DNA of 64,000 bases from Lysinibacillus cavernae (GTDB lineage: Bacteria; Bacillota; Bacilli; Bacillales_A; Planococcaceae), in the NCBI RefSeq assembly GCF_009724685.1, contig NZ_WMEF01000002.1:601922-665921 (forward strand), written 5' to 3'. The position numbers were made by a program, and so were the translations under genes. The notes under the pieces were generated by a model. The model saw nothing but the letters and a program-made list of their open reading frames with translations, did not search any database and was not told the DNA's origin. Of this stretch, positions 30,771 through 39,133 are shown one piece after another. The first letter of the stretch is position 1, and every line of letters starts with the position of its first letter.

Positions 30771-31783
30771 TCAAATCGCTCCTTTTCCTGTGGCAGGGCA
30801 ACCTGTGATTTTCTTTGCTTTAGCTTTCCTCGCCACTTCCAGAACAGCAGCCTTAGTGTGCCAATAATGCCTTTTGGGAAAAAGATAACCGCTAAAATAT
30901 AGAGAATCCCAAAGAAGATAATCCAACGTTCAAAAATTGGATAATCTCGTGCTAGCCCAGACAAAGCATGCTGAGCATATTCAATCACTGCCGCTCCTAA
31001 TAATGGCCCCACTAATGTGCCAACCCCACCAATAATCGTCATTAATAGTGCATCAAGTGTAATATCCATCGCCATCACACTCGTATTCACGAAACGTAAT
31101 GACACAGCATACAAGGAGCCTGCAAAGCTTGCTACAATGCCTGCAACAATTGAGGCAATGACTTTGTAGTGCAACGTGTTATAGCCTAATGATTTCGTAC
31201 GTTGCTCATTTTCTCTAACAGCAATTAGAATGCGACCTGTTGGTGAGTTAACAAAGCGATAAAGTGCCAAAAAGATGATAACTAAGCTTGCAAGTACAAA
31301 GAAATAAAACGTCATACGATCTCTAAAAATATCTGGTGCTCGAAAAGTAAAACCATCATTGCCATACGTGACAGTACGCCACTTTTCTGCTAACACTAAA
31401 AATAATCCCGAAAAGGCTAGTGTGAGCATCGCGAAGAAATGACTTTTCAAGCGCAAGGTCAATAAACCTACTAAAAAACTAATAAAGCCTGCTAGTAGCA
31501 TGCCAATTACTATGGACAATACAAAGATCAACAAAGTGTTATCCATTTGCTTGAGCATGACCGCTGTCGTATAAGCACCAACACCAAAAAACATGGCATG
31601 CCCAAATGAAACGATTCCTGTATACCCTAGTAAAATATCATAGCTCATTGCCAATATTCCAAAAATAAAGATTTGCGTCAGTAAAATGAGCAATGTTCTT
31701 GAATCATTAGCAAAAGGAAGAATAATAAAAATCGCGAGTAGCAGGAAAAAAGCAACATAGCGTAAGGACATTTTATTGTTCAT
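30767..31783 (-). CDS. Branched-chain-amino-acid-type ABC permease (LivM family)
   Basis: The 338-residue membrane protein has about nine helices and the LivM-type motif GYTGIVSFGHAMFFGVGAYT near residue 53, plus the conserved EAA-like ENEQRTKSLGYN loop. It pairs with the LivH-type permease (four-base overlap). LivHMGF-type systems carry not only amino acids but also aromatic acids, urea and amides, so the family name does not fix the substrate. The long basic C-terminal tail is hydrophilic. Confidence 0.88.
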   Translation of the reverse strand: MNNKMSLRYVAFFLLLAIFIILPFANDSRTLLILLTQIFIFGILAMSYDILLGYTGIVSFGHAMFFGVGAYTTAVMLKQMDNTLLIFVLSIVIGMLLAGFISFLVGLLTLRLKSHFFAMLTLAFSGLFLVLAEKWRTVTYGNDGFTFRAPDIFRDRMTFYFFVLASLVIIFLALYRFVNSPTGRILIAVRENEQRTKSLGYNTLHYKVIASIVAGIVASFAGSLYAVSLRFVNTSVMAMDITLDALLMTIIGGVGTLVGPLLGAAVIEYAQHALSGLARDYPIFERWIIFFGILYILAVIFFPKGIIGTLRLLFWKWRGKLKQRKSQVALPQEKERFE

Positions 31784-32652
31784 GATGTTCGCTCCTTTCG
31801 CATCGCAAACAGCCCCTGTGGACGGAAAATTAATACGATTGCCATTAAAATCATATTGACTGCCAGTGAGAGCACAGGCACATAATACGCCATAAAGCTA
31901 CCCGCAAGCCCTACTAAAATAGCTGCAAGTAAAGAGCCTGAGAAACTACCCATTCCACCAATTACGACAACGATAAAGCCTAAAATAGCGTACTCCATAC
32001 CCATCTCCGCATAGATGACACCTGAATATGGAGCCATCAACATACCACTAAGTGCTGCAAGAGCAGCCCCTACCATAAAAACATATAAAAATACGCGTTT
32101 AATATGAATACCAAGTGCCTGTGCCATTTCCTTATCCTGTACACCAGCCCGAACGATTAGCCCAATCTTCGTACGCTTTAGCATATATTGAAAAATACCA
32201 AATATCACAAAACCTATGACAATAATAAACAAACGATATTTGATAATAATAACGTCTCCAATTTCCCAGCTCCCAGCTAAATAGCTCGGTGTTTTCACAG
32301 CCACACCATTCGGTCCAAAGAACACCTTAATAAGCTCCTGCAAAACAAGCATTAGCCCCAAGGTAATTAAAATTTGTTGAACATGATTGCCATAAACAGG
32401 CGTAATAATAAATTTCTCTGTTATTAGGCCAAGCAATGCGCCAGTCACAATGGCGCCAATAATCCCAACGATGAAGCTTTCCGTGAACATATAGGTAAAG
32501 ATCCCCGCATAAGCCCCCCAAACGAATAACCCACCATGCGCAAAATTCAATACATCCATTAAGCCGAAAATTAATGTCAAACCTGCTGCCAGTAAGAAAA
32601 TCAGCATCCCGGTTGCCAAGCCATTAATGATTAAATTGACTAAAAGCTCCAA
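31780..32652 (-). CDS. Branched-chain-amino-acid-type ABC permease (LivH family)
   Basis: The 290-residue membrane protein has about eight helices and the LivH motif GLMDVLNFAHGGLFVWGAY near residue 30, plus GGMGSFSGSLLAAILVG near residue 232. The start codon is TTG, with GGGGGTGG upstream; no suitable ATG is near. It sits between the LivF-type ATPase and the LivM-type permease in the same operon. Confidence 0.88.
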   Translation of the reverse strand: MELLVNLIINGLATGMLIFLLAAGLTLIFGLMDVLNFAHGGLFVWGAYAGIFTYMFTESFIVGIIGAIVTGALLGLITEKFIITPVYGNHVQQILITLGLMLVLQELIKVFFGPNGVAVKTPSYLAGSWEIGDVIIIKYRLFIIVIGFVIFGIFQYMLKRTKIGLIVRAGVQDKEMAQALGIHIKRVFLYVFMVGAALAALSGMLMAPYSGVIYAEMGMEYAILGFIVVVIGGMGSFSGSLLAAILVGLAGSFMAYYVPVLSLAVNMILMAIVLIFRPQGLFAMRKERTS

Positions 32653-32667
32653 TGATGTCCACCCCCT

Positions 32668-33375
32668 TTATCCAATTCCTAGATACTTACGTTTTAGTTC
32701 TTCATCATGAATCAAATCCTGCATATCACCCGCATGCACAGTTCTGCCATCATCTATTAATGTATAGGTATCACCAATACGACTAGCCATCATAAAGTTT
32801 TGCTCAACGAGGACAATGGACGTTTTTTTCTTCATTTCCACAATGGCTTCCATTACTTTCTCAACAACAATAGGAGCAAGACCCTTAGAAGGCTCATCAA
32901 TTAATATTAATTGGCTATCATTGATAAAGGCTCTGGCCATTGACAGCATTTGCTTTTGACCACCCGATAAATGGCCGCCAGCCTTCTTCCAAAATTTCTT
33001 TAAATCTGGAAAAAGATCAAGTACATATTGCTGTCGCTCTAACGTCTCTGAATCTTCCTTCCGCATCGCTACCTTCATATTTTCCTCCACCGTTAAATCC
33101 GCAAAAATCCCTTGATTTTCCGGCACATAACCTATACCTAATTTTGCCACCTTGTATGTTGGATTCTTTTTAATTGAGTGGGAGCGAAAAGCGATTTCTC
33201 CCTTTGTCGCAGGCGTTAATCCCATAATCGTTTTCAATGTAGTCGTTTTCCCAGCCCCATTGCGCCCGAGCAGTACAGTAACCTGCCCTTCCTTCGCTTC
33301 AAAATTAACGCCCTGTAAAATATGATATTGGCCAATATGCGTATGAACCTCATTTAATGTCAGTAAGGTGGTCAT
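32668..33375 (-). CDS. ABC ATPase (LivF family)
   Basis: The 235-residue ATPase has Walker A GRNGAGKTT near residue 37, signature LSGGQKQML near residue 135, Walker B LILIDEPSKGLAP, and the LivF-typical EQNFMMASRIGD after the H-loop position. It overlaps the LivG-type gene by 26 bases, so both ATPases are translationally coupled. Confidence 0.9.
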   Translation of the reverse strand: MTTLLTLNEVHTHIGQYHILQGVNFEAKEGQVTVLLGRNGAGKTTTLKTIMGLTPATKGEIAFRSHSIKKNPTYKVAKLGIGYVPENQGIFADLTVEENMKVAMRKEDSETLERQQYVLDLFPDLKKFWKKAGGHLSGGQKQMLSMARAFINDSQLILIDEPSKGLAPIVVEKVMEAIVEMKKKTSIVLVEQNFMMASRIGDTYTLIDDGRTVHAGDMQDLIHDEELKRKYLGIG

Positions 33376-34126
33376 CGTACAGCCCTCCTAAATATGCATT
33401 TTGCACAGTATCATTATTCATAATTTCCTCTGGTGATCCATCTGCTAAAAGCTGACCATTAAACAGCACCATAATAGAGTCTGATAAATCTAAAATCATA
33501 TCCATTTTGTGTTCAATGAGCAGAATAGTTTTATTCCCCTGATTTTTAATTGTTCGAATGACCTCTAAAATTGCAGGCACCTCCTCTAGAGACATACCAG
33601 CAGTCGGTTCATCGAGCAATAAAATTTCCGTATCTAACGCTAGTAGCATGGCAATCTCAAGCTTTCTTTTTTCTCCATGTGACAGCATCGTTGTGAGGGC
33701 ATCTCGTTTATTGTCGAGTAAAACGAGTGATAATAGCTCCTCTGCTTTTTCAGAGATTGCCTTATAACTTTTGTAGTGTCGGAAAAGCTGATAGCGAATT
33801 TTCTCCTTGGACTGCACTGCTAAACGAACATTTTCAAGAACCGTTAAATTCGGAAACACATTGGTGATTTGAAAGGATCGGCCTAATCCCATACGTGTTC
33901 TTTCAATGGCCGATTTTTGAGCAAGTGATTGGCCCTTAAAATAAACATCGCCTGCCGTCGGCTTTAGCTCCCCGCTAATCAAATTAAAGAACGTTGTTTT
34001 TCCAGCACCATTCGGCCCAATGATCGACTTTAAATGCTTTTCAGGCATTTGAAAATTAACTCCATCCACAGCCGTATGTCCGCCAAAACGGATTGTTAAA
34101 TTATCAGTGTATAATATAGGCTCCAT
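33350..34126 (-). CDS. ABC ATPase (LivG family)
   Basis: The 258-residue ATPase has Walker A GPNGAGKTT near residue 38, the LivG hallmark GRSFQITNVFPNLTVLENV, signature LSHGEKRKLEIA, and Walker B ILLLDEPTAGMSLEE followed by the H-loop EHKMD. The signature reads LSHGE rather than LSGGQ, as is common in LivG. It is the second gene of the operon, 61 bases after the binding protein. Confidence 0.9.
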   Translation of the reverse strand: MEPILYTDNLTIRFGGHTAVDGVNFQMPEKHLKSIIGPNGAGKTTFFNLISGELKPTAGDVYFKGQSLAQKSAIERTRMGLGRSFQITNVFPNLTVLENVRLAVQSKEKIRYQLFRHYKSYKAISEKAEELLSLVLLDNKRDALTTMLSHGEKRKLEIAMLLALDTEILLLDEPTAGMSLEEVPAILEVIRTIKNQGNKTILLIEHKMDMILDLSDSIMVLFNGQLLADGSPEEIMNNDTVQNAYLGGLYDDHLTDIK

Positions 34127-34187
34127 CCTTTACTCCCTTCCCCTCTATTGATTATGTAGAGAGACAGAAAGACTGCCTCTCACTTGT

Positions 34188-35426
34188 CTAATTCATAACT
34201 GGAGGTGCTGTTTCCTCTGGGCTTAGCTCACGAATAAGTACAGGTACTGGATAATCCACCCCATCTTGTTTCTCTAAACGAATAGAATACATAGACTGAA
34301 GGGCCTGATGATCCTCTTCACGGAATGTCATTTTACCTTTTGGTGTCTCAAATGACATACCCTCCATTATGTCGATCAGCTTGTTAGCATCCGCATCCCC
34401 TTCGGATTTTTTCAATGCCTCTACAATCGCAATCGCCGATGACATACCACCAGGTGTAAATAAATCTGGTACTTCATTGAAGCGTTTTTGATGTTCCTCA
34501 ACTAACCATTTATTCACATCATTTTGCGGTAACGTATGGTAATACACCGAGAAGCCTTCCATTCCAACTAATGGATTCATAAATTGAAGGGCAATGATAT
34601 CAGGTGCACCTGTTGAAATTTTAATGCCCTTTTCTTGAATTTTAAGATCCGCGATTTGATTCCAAGGTGAATTTGTACCTGCCCATACAACAAATAAGTA
34701 ATCCGGCTTAGCATCAATCACCTTTTGCAAATTCGATGTAAAGTCTGTTGCCGCTGGATCTGCATACTCCTCTAACACAATCTCAGCTCCTAATTTCTCC
34801 GCCGCTGTTTTAAAAGCATTCACACCATCCCAACCAAACGAATAATCGGGCGCGAAGGTAGCAATCTTTACACCTTTTCCAGCAATAGCTGCTGCCGCTG
34901 CATACGCATCCTGAGATGAGTTACGTCCTGTACGGAAAATGTACTCATTAAATTCTGAACCCGTAATACTATCAGCCACCGCAGGCTCCACCACCATAAT
35001 TTTTTCATACTCCTCCGCAAGCGGTAGAACTGCAAGCGTATCACCAGAACTCGAAGAACCTACTAAAAAATCAACCTGGTCATCTTCTAAAAGCTTTGTA
35101 GCCTTCTGCACAGCTACCTCAGGCTTTGTCTCCGTATCCTCATAAACAATTTCTATTTTCTTACCATTGACCTCCATCGTACCGCCTGTTGCATACTCAA
35201 TCCCTAAATCAAAGCCTCGCTGTGTTTGCTTCCCATAAGACTCAAGTGCACCTGTTAGAGAAGCAAGCACCCCAATCTTTATCGTGCCTCCTTCAGCCGT
35301 GACTGCTTTCGTCTCACCATCAGAATCGCCAGCATCCGTTGCACCATCCTTCTCGTCCTCCCCATTACATGCCACTAACAATACCGCTAGCAATAATAAA
35401 AGAAACCAATACAAATGCCTCTTCAT
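34188..35426 (-). CDS. LivJ/Peripla_BP_6-type substrate-binding lipoprotein
   Basis: The 412-residue protein has a lipoprotein signal (VLLVAC), an acidic linker and a type I periplasmic-binding fold starting IKIGVLASLTGALESYGKQTQRGF. The segment VGSSSSGDTLAVLPLAEEY forms the family ligand loop. It should capture the substrate of the LivHMGF-type importer. It is the first gene of the operon, and a near-perfect cre site lies about 30 bases upstream, predicting carbon catabolite repression by CcpA. Binding pockets of this group accept amino acids, aromatic acids or amides, so the ligand is unknown. Confidence 0.9.
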   Translation of the reverse strand: MKRHLYWFLLLLLAVLLVACNGEDEKDGATDAGDSDGETKAVTAEGGTIKIGVLASLTGALESYGKQTQRGFDLGIEYATGGTMEVNGKKIEIVYEDTETKPEVAVQKATKLLEDDQVDFLVGSSSSGDTLAVLPLAEEYEKIMVVEPAVADSITGSEFNEYIFRTGRNSSQDAYAAAAAIAGKGVKIATFAPDYSFGWDGVNAFKTAAEKLGAEIVLEEYADPAATDFTSNLQKVIDAKPDYLFVVWAGTNSPWNQIADLKIQEKGIKISTGAPDIIALQFMNPLVGMEGFSVYYHTLPQNDVNKWLVEEHQKRFNEVPDLFTPGGMSSAIAIVEALKKSEGDADANKLIDIMEGMSFETPKGKMTFREEDHQALQSMYSIRLEKQDGVDYPVPVLIRELSPEETAPPVMN

Positions 35427-35456
35427 CCCATATCCCCCTTTAAATTAAGCTCAATA

Positions 35457-35468
35457 GAAAGCGCTTTC
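35457..35468. promoter_or_regulatory. cre site (CcpA operator)
   Basis: GAAAGCGCTTTC is a perfect 12 bp palindrome matching the core of the ideal cre sequence TGAAAGCGCTTTCA. It lies about 30 bases upstream of the binding-protein start codon. Confidence 0.75.
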
Positions 35469-35515
35469 GTTGCTTAGACAACACTATATAAAAGTCCAGT
35501 TACAAATTAGTTACA

Positions 35516-35547
35516 AAAAATAATCTGCCTATAGGCAGATTATTTTT
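35516..35547. other. 32 bp perfect palindrome (bidirectional terminator-like hairpin)
   Basis: A5-TAATCTGCC, TATA and GGCAGATTA-T5 form an exact 32 bp palindrome. The A5/T5 flanks give it the form of a bidirectional terminator. It is the first copy of the palindrome in the tandem repeat 35522-35715. Confidence 0.7.
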
Positions 35548-35715
35548 CTGTCTCGAAAGTGTAGCGCAGCGCAACGACAGGGACAAATCGGTCTTGAATG
35601 ATCTGCCCTATAGGCAGATTACTTTTCTGTCCCGAAAGTGCAGCGCAGCGCAACAACAGGGACAAATCGGTCTTGAATAATCTGCCCTATAGGCAGATTA
35701 CTTTTCTGTCCCGAG
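35522..35715. repeat. Tandem repeat, 78-79 bp unit, about 2.5 copies
   Basis: The palindromic core TCTGCC..TATAGGCAGA recurs at 35524, 35602 and 35681 (periods 78 and 79). Each core is followed by CTTTTCTGTCCCGA or a close variant; the first two copies continue with AAGTG, a GC-rich GCAGCGCAGCGCAAC block and ACAGGGACAAATCGG. The third copy stops after CTGTCCCGA. Copies 2 and 3 share a CTGCCCTATAGGCAG variant of the core. No coding frame explains it. Confidence 0.85.
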
Positions 35716-35949
35716 GGAACTAAAAAACAATCCTCCTTCTAAACAAAGAAAAAGCTGAGTAATGACCATAATGTTGTTTAATTTTGAGGCTGAAAAATAC
35801 ATTACACCGTCCACATATGCGGACGGTGTAAAAATAAAGTCGTTTAATTTTTGGTACAATTGCTGAATAAGAAAGTACCTCTGCTTTTCATTTTATTGTA
35901 TAATAAACATATTTTTTCAGTGAAAAGTTCAATCTCACTTTTTTGTTAT
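35716..35949. other. Intergenic stretch with a hairpin
   Basis: The only structure seen is an 11 bp perfect stem at 35802-35812/35821-35831 (TTACACCGTCC with GGACGGTGTAA). On the minus strand it is followed by TGTATTTTT, so it may terminate the membrane-protein gene that ends at 35950. Confidence 0.5.
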
Positions 35950-36567
35950 TTATTTTTGGACGATACCTAGCAATCTTCTACCTATTAGCCATATTGCAAG
36001 ACCAGTTCCCCACAAGATCAGGGCAGAGCCAAAGCCCACTACAGACATAAATGCATTGATCTGATGTTCCCCCAATGTGACTTTTGCAGGTACAAATAGC
36101 CATGTAAGAATTGCAAGTAAACAAAGAAGAGTGCCTGTAAAATAATAGAGTCTGACTTGAAAAAGAGGTGCCAATGGGAAAAAATGAACACCGACAATAA
36201 AAGCTATTACGACAGGGATCAGTTCAGGGTGACGAGTAGCGTTACTGACAGCAATCGTGATTGCTATAGCCAAACCCTCTGCCGCAAAAATAATGTTAAA
36301 CCAAAACCTCGTACGCTTCCCATGCCTTAATGCTGTTTTTGAAACCTGATTCGTCAATTCTCTCGATGCGCGTATTAATGAAACACCGCCGATGAACAGC
36401 GCTATACCTATAGCAACTGCAGAAACTAACAACAATGGAACTCCCCAGCCTTGCAATCCCATAATTCCTGTATACGCCCACAGAGTACCAAAAAACGCCA
36501 TAAAAAATACACCTGATGCCGTTCCGCGTACTGCAGCACCAGGAATAGTTCTAGGTGTTTGTGTCAC
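35950..36567 (-). CDS. Hypothetical six-helix membrane protein
   Basis: The 205-residue product has six hydrophobic helices arranged as three pairs (about residues 18-38, 42-64, 89-108, 114-132, 139-158 and 170-196). No catalytic motif is recognised. The start is a GTG eight bases after AAGGAGGT. It is a single gene with a possible terminator at 35802-35831. No function can be proposed. Confidence 0.7.
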   Translation of the reverse strand: MTQTPRTIPGAAVRGTASGVFFMAFFGTLWAYTGIMGLQGWGVPLLLVSAVAIGIALFIGGVSLIRASRELTNQVSKTALRHGKRTRFWFNIIFAAEGLAIAITIAVSNATRHPELIPVVIAFIVGVHFFPLAPLFQVRLYYFTGTLLCLLAILTWLFVPAKVTLGEHQINAFMSVVGFGSALILWGTGLAIWLIGRRLLGIVQK

Positions 36568-36880
36568 AAATAAATACCTCCTTTCAACCTAAGTATGTGT
36601 TCATTACAACCGCATATCAGCCTATATCAGTATTAGGTTTAGTTCATTCGAGAAAAAATCCTCAATACCTTTTTATAATTATATTCAGGCAGGCAAATTG
36701 TTGAACTACTCTGCCCAGTTATCTCAATACACCTTATTCAACTAAATGGCCCTTTTCATGAAAAAAGACGCTTTCTTATTTCAGAAAAGCGCACGATTGT
36801 TGAAGATCAAATAGTGATTTCTTCCTTTTCCTTGTTAAAACTAAGCATCCTATAGTTGAACAACTAGCAGCCTTGTTTTT
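36568..36880. other. Intergenic region with terminator of the TagA-type gene
   Basis: On the minus strand a hairpin (36769-36791: GCGCTTTTCT with AGAAAGCG) is followed by a T6 run at 36761-36766, about 90 bases after the TagA-type stop codon. The rest contains the promoter region of the gene at 36567; nothing else is seen. Confidence 0.5.
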
Positions 36881-37633
36881 CTATCTATCCTTGAACAATA
36901 CCTGCAATATAAATCTTGGTATTGCTATTTGTCTTAACCACCTTGATTTCTGGCCTTTAGCAACAGGTACAGTTATTAATCTATGAAACCATTCCATATT
37001 TAATTTCTTCCAAATTTCTGGTGTAACTTTTACTTTACCAGCTAGTACATCTAAACTACCTCCAACACCAAACACAACCTTTATTTTTAACAGCTCTTCT
37101 TTATACTTATAAATCCATTTGTCTGAATAAGGCGCACCCATAGCTACAATTAAAATATCTGGATTCGAAATCTTGATAGATTCAATAATTAAAGGTTCTT
37201 CTGCCTTTGTGAAAAATCCGTGATGTCTTCCTACTATTGAAACATTTGGATAAATTTTTTCAATTTGTTTAACAGCATCATTATTTGTTTGTTCATCTGT
37301 TCCCAAAAAGTAAAAACGCCAACCTTGTTGATTACCTTTTTGTAATAAACACTGTAGCAAATCAAACCCTGTTACTCTTTCAGGAATTGGGACTTTTTTA
37401 AGTTTAGATGCTAATACAATTCCTATGCCATCAGGTGTAATTAAGTCAGCTTCTTTGATGATTTTTCGAAATTCTCCATCAGACTGTGCAGTTATTGAGA
37501 TTTCTGGATTTATCGTAATAAGATGTAAAAGTTTTGATTGTTCTTCTTCTAGATGTTTTTTTAAAAAGTCAGTTGTTTCATTTAATGTCATATTCGAAAA
37601 CGGAATTCCTAATATTTCAACTGTTTTTTCCAT
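36881..37633 (-). CDS. WecG/TagA-family glycosyltransferase
   Basis: The 250-residue GT26-family enzyme resembles TagA/TarA, which adds ManNAc to undecaprenyl-PP-GlcNAc in teichoic acid linkage-unit synthesis. The active-site segments are visible: HLITINPE (Thr40 and Asn42), LITPDGIGIV (Asp68), VTGFDLL, and GVGGSLDVLAGKVKVTPE with EWFHRL near the C-terminus. It stands alone rather than in a tag/tar cluster, so the polymer it serves (teichoic acid or another secondary cell-wall polymer that could anchor SLH proteins) is uncertain. Confidence 0.88.
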   Translation of the reverse strand: MEKTVEILGIPFSNMTLNETTDFLKKHLEEEQSKLLHLITINPEISITAQSDGEFRKIIKEADLITPDGIGIVLASKLKKVPIPERVTGFDLLQCLLQKGNQQGWRFYFLGTDEQTNNDAVKQIEKIYPNVSIVGRHHGFFTKAEEPLIIESIKISNPDILIVAMGAPYSDKWIYKYKEELLKIKVVFGVGGSLDVLAGKVKVTPEIWKKLNMEWFHRLITVPVAKGQKSRWLRQIAIPRFILQVLFKDR

Positions 37634-37857
37634 AAAGTCACCTCAGTATATGCTTTCTATTGATGATTAACATTACTATAATTTTACAAATTTAGTGCAT
37701 TTATTCTAATTACTCTTATATATTAACATAAATATCCATAAATTTATCACTGAGTGTTATTCCATAAAATGGACCATTTGTTAAATAGCGCAAACAAACT
37801 TTCAATTTTAAATGACTTGATTGTTTTTTAAACAACTTTATTATTATGAAACAAATT

Positions 37858-37885
37858 CAGGAATGTCGAGGACTCAACATTCCTG
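37858..37885 (-). terminator. Stem-loop after the GNAT genes
   Basis: CAGGAATGT pairs perfectly with ACATTCCTG across 10 bases. On the minus strand it is followed by AATTTGTTTC, a weak T-run. Confidence 0.55.
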
Positions 37886-37905
37886 CCTTCTACAGGTCAC
37901 ACTTT

Positions 37906-38322
37906 TTATGCGTTTCTAATTCCAGACTGCATTGTGTAATTTCGAATGAGCATGCCATTAGATTGTATCATCCCAAATTTCTCATATAACGGAACTAAAT
38001 CATCGTCACAGCATAAATCAATCATGTAAATATCATTCAGTTCAATCAACATTCTCTTTATTAATTCCTTGCCAATACCTTTATTTTTATAGGCAGGGAG
38101 CACTTCAAGAAATGGAATATACGCAGATAAAACCCCATCACTAATTGCAGTAATAAATCCAACTATTTGATTGGCATGTTCGTCCAGAGCAATGACGACT
38201 TTACTGCTATTTTCCATCATCTTCAAGTGTGTTAGTGGGCTTGGTGAATCAGGCCAATCTACAAAAAAGCCCTTCAACATATCAGATGAAATTTCTTCAA
38301 TATTGTTTTTATAAATCAACAA
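37906..38322 (-). CDS. GNAT-family N-acetyltransferase
   Basis: The 138-residue protein has the GNAT acetyl-CoA-binding motif A (FLEVLPAYKNKGIGKELIKRML) near residues 75-96 and a C-terminal LYEKFGM motif. The substrate is unknown. The frame is open from a GTG at 38352, but TAGGAG lies inside that extension, seven bases before a TTG at 38322, giving a start at LIYKNNIEE. It lies 45 bases after another acetyltransferase gene on the same strand. Confidence 0.8.
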   Translation of the reverse strand: MLIYKNNIEEISSDMLKGFFVDWPDSPSPLTHLKMMENSSKVVIALDEHANQIVGFITAISDGVLSAYIPFLEVLPAYKNKGIGKELIKRMLIELNDIYMIDLCCDDDLVPLYEKFGMIQSNGMLIRNYTMQSGIRNA

Positions 38323-38367
38323 ATAACAACTCCTAAATTTATTTCTCAGCACTATTGACGATCAATG

Positions 38368-38943
38368 CTATAATGGCTTATTAGCAGCACCCTCTTTTGC
38401 CCATTCCTGTTTCAATACACTATACAATAATGAATCTCGCCAAACGCCATCTTTCATTAGCATATTTTCTCGTAGTAAACCCTCTCTTGTCATGCCTACT
38501 TTATCCAATACTTTGGATGATCCAACGTTTCTAGGGTCACATGTTGCATAAATACGATGAAGCTTCAATGATTCAAACCCAAATGTGAGCACTAACTGAG
38601 CACTCTCCGTTGCTACTCCTTTTCCCCAATAATCAGGGTTGACGATATAGCCAATTTCTCCAACTTTATTCGTAAAATCCGTAATCACAATCTCTACTGC
38701 ACCTATTAAAGTGTCTTGATAGATAATGGCAAAAGCATATCTTTCCCTTGGCGTTTGTGTAGCTTGTTCCAGAACATCACGAATAAATTGTTTAGAATCC
38801 TCTTCTGTATTCGGTCCCCATACTTGATATTGGCATACAATTTCTTGTGAGGCATATTTATGAACATCAACCCAGTCCTGGTCAGTAAATTCTCGTAAAG
38901 ATATTGTTTCTTGCGCTAGTATTATTTCATTATTTTTAGTCAC
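38368..38943 (-). CDS. RimJ/RimL-type N-acetyltransferase
   Basis: The 191-residue GNAT protein of the RimJ/RimL subgroup has ISLREFTDQDW at the N-terminus, the acetyl-CoA loop YWGKGVATESAQLVL near residue 105, and KLHRIYATCDPRNVGSSKVLDKVGM near residue 130. Members acetylate ribosomal-protein N-termini, antibiotics or other amines; the target here is unknown. The start is GTG, with AGGA/GGGAGG upstream; the spacing is not ideal. Confidence 0.82.
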   Translation of the reverse strand: MTKNNEIILAQETISLREFTDQDWVDVHKYASQEIVCQYQVWGPNTEEDSKQFIRDVLEQATQTPRERYAFAIIYQDTLIGAVEIVITDFTNKVGEIGYIVNPDYWGKGVATESAQLVLTFGFESLKLHRIYATCDPRNVGSSKVLDKVGMTREGLLRENMLMKDGVWRDSLLYSVLKQEWAKEGAANKPL

Positions 38944-39133
38944 TTCCTATGCATCCTCCCTTTATCTTCATCAACACGACCCAATCATTCAACAATTAGT
39001 CGCTATAGGGAACTTGTCTAGATCGGAAAAGCATCCTTATAGCCAACAATAGAGTCTTGTTTTCCATACAAAAAGACTAGGTTTATCAAAGGACTGTTCA
39101 TTATAACTACTCCATTTAAACTGCTGCCATTGG

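Noticed and set aside
35522..35715. CRISPR array or riboswitch
   Set aside because: Only about 2.5 copies, whole units are repeated, there are no spacers, and no known aptamer core is visible; it is not in the orientation of a leader with a downstream gene start.
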